Shown piece after piece: positions 8,272 through 13,862 of a stretch of DNA of 22,650 bases. The stretch's first letter is position 1; each line of letters opens with the position of its first letter. Below the pieces are notes generated by a model. That model made no database searches. It saw nothing but the letters and a program-made list of their open reading frames with translations, and had not been told where the DNA came from. Location of the stretch: the NCBI GenBank assembly GCA_002404345.1, contig DHJN01000116.1:4307-26956 (forward strand), given 5' to 3'. The translations under genes and the position numbers were made by a program. This DNA comes from Actinobacteria bacterium UBA4719 (lineage in GTDB: Bacteria > Actinomycetota > Actinomycetes > Actinomycetales > Dermatophilaceae).

Positions 8272-8801
8272 ATGAGAGCGCGCAGCCTGTTTGTCGCCGG
8301 TGTCGCTGGAATACTGACGTTCGGTGTCCCTCTGCCTGCCACGGCGGCGCCGGGCGATACAACCGCCACCGTCACCGTGACGGGCGGCGCCTTGTCGATC
8401 AATGTGCCAGCGGCCGCCGGCAGTCTCGGGACGAGGGCCAACACCGTGGGCGGCGGGACGATCAGCGGCTCGCTGGGCCAGGTGCAGGTGAACGACGCGC
8501 GCAGCGCCGCCGCGGGTTCTGGCTGGGTCGCGAGCGTCATCTCCACCGCCTTCACCCCGCCGGCGGGACCGACGATTGCCGCCAGCGCGGTCGGCTACAC
8601 AGCCGGGCCGATCACAAAGGTGGGCACCGCGACCTACGCGGCCGATGATCCGGGCAACCTGTCGGGCGTAGTGCCCGCGGTCACAGGACCGGGATCACCG
8701 GGGACAACTCCGCAACATGGAACCCGACGATCAACGTGGCCGTCTCCGGCGGCACGCTTGCCGGAGTGTATTCCGCAACGATCACCCACTCAGTTTTGTA
8801 G
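8272..8801 (+). pseudogene. WxL-domain-like secreted surface protein, single frameshift
   Basis: The N-terminus has a signal peptide (MRARSLFVAGVAGILTFGVP… ending near PATAA). It is followed by a beta-rich region containing GGALSINVP and SAAAGSGWVASVISTAF. Near 8683-8688 the frame breaks. In the annotated frame the rest is nonsense, but one base earlier it reads TGITGDNSATWNPTINV and then YSATITHSVL before a TAG at 8799-8801, an excellent WxL-type C-terminus. One base appears to be missing. It is either a young pseudogene or a sequencing error in a G/C-rich run. The DUF916 gene follows directly, the usual pairing for WxL proteins and WxL-interacting proteins. Confidence 0.7.
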
Positions 8802-8813
8802 GTTCGTCCAGTC

Positions 8814-9765
8814 GTGACGGTCCGTCCTGGCCGCGGGGTAAGAACGCAATGCGTCGTCCGGCCCAATTTATTCGTCTTGGTTGTCTTGGCCTTGACCGCC
8901 AGGCCATGCGTTGCCGCGCCCGCCGGCGGGTCCACCGCGACGCCCAGCCCGGCCCCTCGAACCGCACACGCTGGCAGCCTCGGGCTGCGGCTCGTCGACG
9001 CCCCGGTTGCCGCACGCGACGATCCTCGAGCGCGTGTCTACATCGTGGATCACCTCGCCCCAGGAACGGTCATCCGCCGCCGGGTCGCGGTCTCCAACAC
9101 CACGGGCTCAACCGCGCACATCCTCCTGTATCCCGCTGCAGCCACTATCGCGAAAGGCTCATTCCTGGGCGCCGCAGGACACGCCCCCAACGACCTGTCC
9201 ACCTGGACATCCGTGAGCCCAAGTGCGCCCGACGTCCCAGCCGGCGGAACGGTGACCGCAACCGTGACGATCGGCGTCCCGCGCGACGCTGCCCCCGGCG
9301 AGCAGTACGGCGTGGTCTGGGCCGAAGTACGCTCCACTCCCATCGCCGGTGGCGGCGTCGTTCAAGTCAGCCGCGTTGGTATCCGCCTCTACCTCTCCGT
9401 GGGACGCACGGATCACCCTGAGCAGCGGACTGCTCGAACGCAGCGCACGGGCAACCATCACCTTCCCGGCTGCCGGGGCAGCGCCCTCGGTGATCACCTC
9501 GTCCACCCGACCCGGATGGCTGTACCTCGCCATAGCCGGCCTCGTCGTCCTGCTCCTGGTCATCCTTGGCCTGCTCGCTGTACTCAGACGACGTTGGCGT
9601 CGGCCGCCCAGGGACGACCTCATGCAGGACGAAGAGAACGATGATCCGACCGACGATTCCGATGGCCACGATCAAACAGTCCCATGGGAGGCCAGCGCGC
9701 ACGACATACCCAAACTCCGTGACGGAAGCGGGCGCGACGGTGCTACGAAGCGGGTCGTGAGCTAG
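8814..9765 (+). pseudogene. DUF916 (WxL-interacting) membrane-anchored surface protein with internal out-of-frame deletion
   Basis: From GTG 8814 the product has a signal segment (LFVLVVLALTARPCVAAP) and a good DUF916 domain: LGLRLVDAP, RVYIVDHLAPGT, RRRVAVSNTT, SFLGAAGHAPNDLSTWTSV and EQYGVVWAE, up to VSRVGIRLYLSVG. At 9397-9404 the frame changes. The +1 frame then gives PWDARITLSSGLLERSARAT, a transmembrane helix (LYLAIAGLVVLLLVILGLLAVL), a basic stop-transfer segment and an acidic tail to 9765. The two parts belong to one family protein, but the Ig-like segment normally between them is missing, and the joined frames are out of phase. The anchored full-length protein cannot be made. Confidence 0.72.
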
Positions 9766-9823
9766 CTAGGGCGGTGGAGGACAGCCCGCCAGCGCCGCCC
9801 TCAGGCCGCCTGGAGCGGCTCAA

Positions 9824-9857
9824 TCTCGTGGGTGTCAATGTCTCGTGGGTGTCAATG
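9824..9857. repeat. 17-bp perfect tandem repeat
   Basis: tctcgtgggtgtcaatg occurs at 9824-9840 and is repeated immediately at 9841-9857. Related bases (tcatgtgtca) follow. Its function is unknown. Confidence 0.85.
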
Positions 9858-9953
9858 TCATGTGTCACTGGGACCGCTGCTGTATGACGAGGATCTCAGC
9901 CCGCCGCCCGGGGCTTTCGCGCGAACCAATTGCGTCTTCGGGGCTGGCCGGGC

Positions 9954-9985
9954 TTGACATTGACCCTGCGTCAGCCTTGCAGGAT
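9954..9985 (+). promoter_or_regulatory. Putative MerR-type promoter for the ABC exporter
   Basis: A consensus -35 TTGACA is at 9954-9959 and a weak -10 (CAGGAT) at 9980-9985. The spacer is 20 bp instead of the usual 17. It contains the inverted repeat TGAC-CCTGC-GTCA (9961-9973). An over-long spacer with a central dyad is the signature of MerR-family-activated promoters, and a MerR gene follows the exporter. The -10 match is poor. Confidence 0.4.
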
Positions 9986-9991
9986 TGGCTC

Positions 9992-10105
9992 ATGAAGAAG
10001 CGAGTGAGACCTTGGCCCCTGCTGGCTACCAGAAGGGCTGGTCGCCCACACGACAGCGGAGCTGGTGGCGCGAACGACAAGCCGGTCGGGCCGGGGTCGA
10101 GGTGA
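9992..10105 (+). CDS. Possible leader peptide coupled to the ABC ATPase
   Basis: A 37-residue basic frame starts MKKRVRPWPLLATRR and ends in a TGA that overlaps the GTG start of the ATPase (GTGA at 10102-10105). It has no homology I recognise and no strong ribosome binding site. The overlap geometry is the only support for it being translated. Confidence 0.2.
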   Translation: MKKRVRPWPLLATRRAGRPHDSGAGGANDKPVGPGSR

Positions 10106-11058
10106 CCCTCTTCTCGTCGCCCGCACTGACTGCGGCCGGACTCCGCAAAGCGTTCGGCCCATTGGTTGTGCTGGACGACATCGACCTTGAGGTTCCAGCC
10201 GGAACGGTATTCTCCCTGCTCGGGCCCAACGGCGCCGGCAAGACGACGACAGTGCAGATTCTGTCCACTCTCATCCCGGCCGACGCCGGGCAGGTCTACG
10301 TCGCCGGCCACGACCTACGCCGGGAGCCGGACCTGATCCGCGCCGCAATCGGTGTCACCGGTCAGTTCTCGGCGGTCGATAACCTCCTGACCGGCCAGGA
10401 GAACCTGATCTTGATGGCGGACCTGCACCACCTCGATCGACGCGTTGGCCGACGCCGCGCAGCCGAGCTGCTCGACCAGTTCGACCTGGTTGACGCAGCC
10501 AAGAAGACTGTCGCGACCTACTCAGGCGGGATGCGTCGGCGGCTCGACCTAGCGATGACCCTGGTCGGCGATCCGGGCATCATCTTCCTTGACGAGCCGA
10601 CCACCGGCCTCGACCCTCGCAGCCGCCGCAGCATGTGGCAGATCATCCGCGACCTCGTCGCCGGCGGGGTCACGATCTTCCTGACCACCCAGCACCTGGA
10701 GGAGGCCGACAAGGTAGCCGACCGGATCGCGGTTCTCGACCAGGGGAAGCTAGTCGCCGAAGGCACTGCCGACCAGCTGAAGGCATTGATCCCTGGCGCT
10801 CACGTCCGACTGCAGTTCGCCGACGCGAGTGGACTCGAATCGGCCGCCCGTACCCTCGGCGCGGTATCTCGGCACGACGACGGACTCGTGCTGCAGGTGC
10901 CGAACGACGGCAGCGTCCGGTCGCTGAAGGCCCTGCTCGATCGGCTCGCCGACGACTCGATCGAGGTCGACGGACTCTCGGTCCACACCCCTGATCTGGA
11001 TGACGTCTTCCTTGCCGTCACCGGCCACTCCAGGAACGAGGAAGTGAGGATCGGATGA
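10102..11058 (+). CDS. ABC transporter ATP-binding protein, DrrA-like (ABC-2 exporter)
   Basis: A 318-residue ATPase. Walker A GPNGAGKTT is at residues 41-49, the signature SGGMRRR at 141-147, Walker B IIFLDEP at 160-166 and the switch His in TTQHLEEAD. A C-terminal extension of about 90 residues resembles the DrrA/daunorubicin-resistance type rather than bare ATPases. GTG 10102 is chosen because the fold begins within ten residues; the longer in-frame TTG start at 9985 adds an unconserved tail. The stop overlaps the permease ATG. With the permease it should form a homodimeric exporter for a hydrophobic compound; the substrate cannot be predicted. Confidence 0.9.
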   Translation: MTLFSSPALTAAGLRKAFGPLVVLDDIDLEVPAGTVFSLLGPNGAGKTTTVQILSTLIPADAGQVYVAGHDLRREPDLIRAAIGVTGQFSAVDNLLTGQENLILMADLHHLDRRVGRRRAAELLDQFDLVDAAKKTVATYSGGMRRRLDLAMTLVGDPGIIFLDEPTTGLDPRSRRSMWQIIRDLVAGGVTIFLTTQHLEEADKVADRIAVLDQGKLVAEGTADQLKALIPGAHVRLQFADASGLESAARTLGAVSRHDDGLVLQVPNDGSVRSLKALLDRLADDSIEVDGLSVHTPDLDDVFLAVTGHSRNEEVRIG

Positions 11059-11876
11059 GCACACTTTCCTATGCCGCGAAGGATTCGGCCACGATGCTGC
11101 GGCGCAACCTCCGGCACGCACTGCGCTACCCCTCCATGACGGTCTCTGTCGTGGGGATGCCGATCATCATGCTGCTGCTCTTCGTCGACGTCTTCGGTGG
11201 CGCGATGAGCTCCAGCCTCGCCGGCGCGTCGAACAACGCCACCACATACATCGACGCGGCGTACATCAACGCGGGCTACATCAACTACGTCGTCCCCGGG
11301 ATCCTCGTGATGACCGTGGGCTCGGGGTCGATGCCGACGGCGGTGGCCGTCTGTACCGACATGACCGAAGGCATCGTGGCCCGATTCCGCACCATGGCGA
11401 TATCTCGTGCGTCGATACTTACCGGGCACGTCGTCGGGAGCATGATCCAGACGATGGTCAGCGTAGGTCTTGTCGTCGGTGTCAGCCTGCTGATGGGCTT
11501 TCGGCCCACTGCCGATCCCGTCAGGTGGATCGTGGCGATCACCGTGCTGGCACTGCTCGCCCTCGCGCTTACCTGGCTTGCGGTCGCACTCGGCCTGGTG
11601 ACCAAAACTCCCGAGGCAGCCAGCAATGTGGTGCTGCCTCTGTTCCTCCTGCCATTCATCAGCAGTGCGTTCGTCCCCTTGGCCACGATGCCCAGGGGGG
11701 TCCGCTGGTTCGCTCAGTACCAGCCCTTCACGCCGATCATCGACACGCTGAGGGGCCTGCTGATGGGTGCACCGATCGGCAAGAGCGCCGTCATCGCAGT
11801 CGCCTGGTGTGTGTGCATCGCATTGGCCGGGTACCTCTGGGCGCGGACAGTGTTCAACCGCGGCCCGGCGCATTGA
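11055..11876 (+). CDS. ABC-2 type permease, DrrB-like
   Basis: A 273-residue membrane protein with about six transmembrane segments, roughly at residues 28-48, 76-100, 120-148, 158-185, 192-212 and 248-268. The cytoplasmic segment EGIVARFRTMAISRASILTGH between segments 2 and 3 is the usual coupling region of ABC-2 permeases. Near the C-terminus, MPRGVRWFAQYQPFTPIIDTLRGLL is a strongly conserved DrrB-type motif. The ATG lies in an ATGA overlap with the ATPase stop, with GAGG 5 nt upstream. It forms an efflux pump with the preceding ATPase. Confidence 0.92.
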   Translation: MSTLSYAAKDSATMLRRNLRHALRYPSMTVSVVGMPIIMLLLFVDVFGGAMSSSLAGASNNATTYIDAAYINAGYINYVVPGILVMTVGSGSMPTAVAVCTDMTEGIVARFRTMAISRASILTGHVVGSMIQTMVSVGLVVGVSLLMGFRPTADPVRWIVAITVLALLALALTWLAVALGLVTKTPEAASNVVLPLFLLPFISSAFVPLATMPRGVRWFAQYQPFTPIIDTLRGLLMGAPIGKSAVIAVAWCVCIALAGYLWARTVFNRGPAH

Positions 11877-11886
11877 GCCCTACCCC

Positions 11887-11924
11887 ATGAATGCACACTC
11901 GATGAATGCACATTCGATGAATAT
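11887..11924. repeat. 15-bp direct repeats with inverted-repeat core upstream of merR-type gene
   Basis: ATGAATGCACACTCG (11887-11901) is followed by ATGAATGCACATTCG (11902-11916) and a partial third copy ATGAATAT (11917-11924). The second copy contains the perfect dyad GAATG-CA-CATTC. This array lies between the exporter and the regulator and could be an operator for the regulator. Confidence 0.6.
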
Positions 11925-11927
11925 GGT

Positions 11928-11944
11928 GGGTGCTTCCCGCACCC
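11928..11944. promoter_or_regulatory. Hairpin or operator before the MerR-family gene
   Basis: GGGTGC-TTCCC-GCACCC is a perfect 6-bp stem with a 5-nt loop, 17 bp before the AAAGGAGGT ribosome binding site. There is no T-tract, so it is more likely an operator or mRNA hairpin than a terminator. Confidence 0.4.
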
Positions 11945-11961
11945 GGTCAGGTAAGCCAGCC

Positions 11962-11970
11962 AAAGGAGGT
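11962..11970 (+). promoter_or_regulatory. Strong ribosome binding site for the MerR-family gene
   Basis: AAAGGAGGT is a near-perfect anti-16S match, 5 nt from the GTG start at 11976, which decides the start. Confidence 0.85.
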
Positions 11971-11975
11971 CGACG

Positions 11976-12734
11976 GTGCTCACCATAGGCCAGCTCGCGG
12001 CCTACGCCGGGGTAACCGTGCGCGCCATACGGCACTACCACCAGCGTGGACTGCTAGCCGAACCAGCTCGCGACAGCTCGGGATACCGGAGCTACGAAGC
12101 CGACGCAGTCGTCGACCTGATTCGGATCAAGACGCTCTCCGGGGCCGGCGTACCTCTGGCGCGGGTCGAGGAGCTGCTCAACGCCGAACCCGAGCAGTTC
12201 TCCGAAGCCATCGCCCAGATCGATGAAGCGTTGACAGCAAAGATCCGCGACCTCACGGATCACCGGCGCAGTCTCGCCGAGCTCAACGGCGGCGAGAGCC
12301 TCTTCCTGCCGGCCGAGTTCGTCGACTATCTCGACCAGCTCCGAGCCTTCGGAGTCAGCCCGCGCACGATACGGCTCGAACGTGACGGCTGGATCCTGCT
12401 CGTCGCGGGCGCACCGCGCCAAGCCACGGAACTGCTCAGACAGAAGAGCGCGGACCTGCAGAACACGGAGCTCCGAGCGCTCTACCTCGCCTACGACCGG
12501 TCATTCGACTGGGACCCGACCGATCCGCGGCTGGAAGAGCTCGCCAACACCGTGGTGTCCTTCGTCGAACACCGCCCAGAGAAGACGAGTGCGGTCCAGG
12601 CGACCCCGAAGTCCGAACAGGACGAAACGGCCATCGCAGTCGCCCTCCTGTCCTCAGACATCGGCAACTCCTCGCCCTCGTGGGACCGTTTGACCGAATT
12701 GTGCAGGTACAAACTGGAGGCCGGACATTCGTAA
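11976..12734 (+). CDS. MerR-family transcriptional regulator
   Basis: A 252-residue protein with an N-terminal MerR winged-helix domain: LTIGQLAAYAGVTVRAIRHYHQRGLL (2-27), the wing segment SSGYRSYEADAVVDLIRIK (34-52) and a long dimerisation helix to about residue 95. The C-terminal 150 residues probably sense a ligand; they lack the cysteine pattern of MerR, SoxR or CueR, so an organic ligand is more likely than a metal. It follows the DrrAB-like exporter on the same strand with its own 99-bp spacer, and probably controls the exporter and itself. The ligand is unknown. Confidence 0.88.
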   Translation: MLTIGQLAAYAGVTVRAIRHYHQRGLLAEPARDSSGYRSYEADAVVDLIRIKTLSGAGVPLARVEELLNAEPEQFSEAIAQIDEALTAKIRDLTDHRRSLAELNGGESLFLPAEFVDYLDQLRAFGVSPRTIRLERDGWILLVAGAPRQATELLRQKSADLQNTELRALYLAYDRSFDWDPTDPRLEELANTVVSFVEHRPEKTSAVQATPKSEQDETAIAVALLSSDIGNSSPSWDRLTELCRYKLEAGHS

Positions 12735-12856
12735 CGGACAGTGATGCCCAGCTTTGCGAGATGTTCAGACCACCTGTGACGCCCCAACGGCGGAAGGAGG
12801 ACCGGACGCATCGGGGCCACGGATCCATGTCCGCAGGACGATCCCCAACAGAGACG

Positions 12857-13048
12857 CCATCGCACGATCCGCGGCAGATGGGTGCTCTGCTCGTGCGGTC
12901 GCAGACGTCACAGGGAGCGTTCCCGGCCAGCACGCAGCACCGGGTCTACCAGTACGGCTGGTTGCGGGACGGCTCTTGGTGCGCCTACGCGCTGGACCGA
13001 GTTAGCCGGGCCTCCGCCGCCGCGGCCTGGCATCGGTGGATCCGGCAA
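12857..13048 (+). pseudogene. Fragment resembling a glycoside hydrolase family 15 protein
   Basis: In one plus-strand frame the segment reads QTSQGAFPAS…VYQYGWLRDGSWCAYALD…AAAAWHRWIRQ. This matches my memory of the N-terminal part of the catalytic (alpha/alpha)6 domain of bacterial GH15 glucoamylase/trehalase-like proteins, where WLRDGS is conserved. Homology ends on both sides, so only about 60 codons of a protein of roughly 600 residues remain. The other bases of 12735-13141 show nothing recognisable. Confidence 0.5.
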
Positions 13049-13141
13049 ATTACCTGCGGTGGTCCCGTGAATGCTGTGTCAGCGGCGAGTGGAATGGCCG
13101 CGTCGAACGCCGAGTATCTAGGGCGGACTGTCCGATCAGTC

Positions 13142-13462
13142 TCAGCCTTCGGCGCCGATCTTTGCCTCGATCTTTGAGAGTCGTTCAGAGACCGATCTCA
13201 CCCACGGGTCGTTCGGCGCATGGCCTTCGCTCGGGTTGAGCACATTGAGGATCATCGAGCGGGCGAGGGTCGATGCGCCTACACCGGCCAGCTCGGCCTG
13301 GGCAGTGAGTTGCTCGTACTCCTTGGCGTTCAGCCGGACGGACAAGACCTTGGAGCGGTCACGACCCGGCTGGCCGATCTTCGCGTCGCTGCTCGGCGTC
13401 GCATCTTTGTTCTGTTCCGCGTGCTCCGCGTCTTCGCGAAGCAGCTTCTTTAGGTCACTCAT
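13142..13462 (-). CDS. Ribbon-helix-helix-like DNA-binding protein (antitoxin or plasmid-type accessory protein)
   Basis: A 106-residue charged protein. Residues about 47-85, SKVLSVRLNAKEYEQLTAQAELAGVGASTLARSMI, fit a beta-strand plus two helices of the Arc/CopG/MobC kind. The N-terminal part is acidic and probably disordered; the C-terminus RSVSERLSKIEAKIG is a short amphipathic helix. ATG 13462 is chosen because GGAGG lies 7 nt upstream; an alternative at 13495 adds 11 residues. No toxin gene or relaxase is adjacent, so the partner is either lost or elsewhere. Upstream palindromes at 13555-13571 are likely its operator. Confidence 0.7.
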   Translation of the reverse strand: MSDLKKLLREDAEHAEQNKDATPSSDAKIGQPGRDRSKVLSVRLNAKEYEQLTAQAELAGVGASTLARSMILNVLNPSEGHAPNDPWVRSVSERLSKIEAKIGAEG

Positions 13463-13554
13463 CTCGGTCCTCCTGCCGGTAGGGCCTCTGGTCACTGCTG
13501 TTCGCCACCCATCCGCTCACGCCGTGGAGCCGGCCGTTGCTCCACCTGATTAGT

Positions 13555-13571
13555 GTGTGACAATGTCATAC
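13555..13571. promoter_or_regulatory. Palindromic operator upstream of the RHH-like gene
   Basis: GTGTGACA-A-TGTCATAC is a 17-bp inverted repeat with 7 of 8 arm positions matching (core TGACA-A-TGTCA). On the minus strand it overlaps a plausible promoter (TTGTAT at 13568-13573, TAATCA at 13547-13552, short 15-bp spacer). Autorepression by the RHH-like protein is the simplest reading. Confidence 0.5.
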
Positions 13572-13601
13572 AAGAGTCAGCATTGCGATGCGCCGCAGGC
13601 G

Positions 13602-13618
13602 TGATATCCTTTGATATC
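13602..13618. promoter_or_regulatory. Paired TGATATC direct repeats before an orphan ribosome binding site
   Basis: TGATATC occurs at 13602-13608 and 13612-13618, one helical turn apart. Each contains the palindrome GATATC. They are followed directly by AGGAGG (13620-13625) and the ATG at 13631. The layout looks like the operator-promoter of a small regulated gene whose body has been lost. Confidence 0.45.
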
Positions 13619-13630
13619 TAGGAGGACGAT

Positions 13631-13798
13631 ATGCCTTCAGTGGAAGGCGGCACGGTTTCTTCAGTGCCATGTGGCACGGTCGGACAGGCAGGCGGTCGGG
13701 CACTTGGGGGTTGGGTCGTTCTCGTATCGGGATCCCGCTACGGAACGACGAAAGCCATGTCTGTGCCAGGTCGGCGCAGCCTCCGAGCGTGCCTGTAG
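13631..13798 (+). CDS. Small ORF behind a strong ribosome binding site, unrecognised or remnant
   Basis: A 55-residue frame (MPSVEGGTVSSVPCGTVG…) starts 5 nt after GGAGG at 13621-13625. The composition is not like a typical folded protein and I recognise no family. It is probably a short degraded product whose original 5' signals survive. Divergent from the RHH-like gene. Confidence 0.3.
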   Translation: MPSVEGGTVSSVPCGTVGQAGGRALGGWVVLVSGSRYGTTKAMSVPGRRSLRACL

Positions 13799-13862
13799 GC
13801 CGTTGAACTTCGGTGGCGGTCCACATGATCGTCAGGCGGCGATCACGTTGTGTTGGCTGACG

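Larger units (their letters stand above)
9766..10101. other. Intergenic region with tandem repeat and putative MerR-type promoter
   Basis: No recognisable gene is present apart from a possible 37-codon leader frame at 9992-10105. The region holds a 17-bp perfect tandem repeat (9824-9857) and a TTGACA box at 9954 with an inverted repeat behind it. The segment around 9835-9880 has the look of a mobile-element end, but I cannot identify one. Confidence 0.4.

Noticed and set aside
9845..10105. 86-residue frame before the ABC ATPase as a full gene
   Set aside because: Its start lies inside the tandem repeat and it has no family motif; only the last 37 codons are kept as a doubtful leader frame.
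11887..11924. CRISPR-like array
   Set aside because: The repeats are directly adjacent with no spacers and only 2.5 copies; an operator is more likely.
13142..13798. A complete toxin-antitoxin system
   Set aside because: Only an RHH-like protein and operator-like sites are visible; no toxin family can be recognised in either neighbour.
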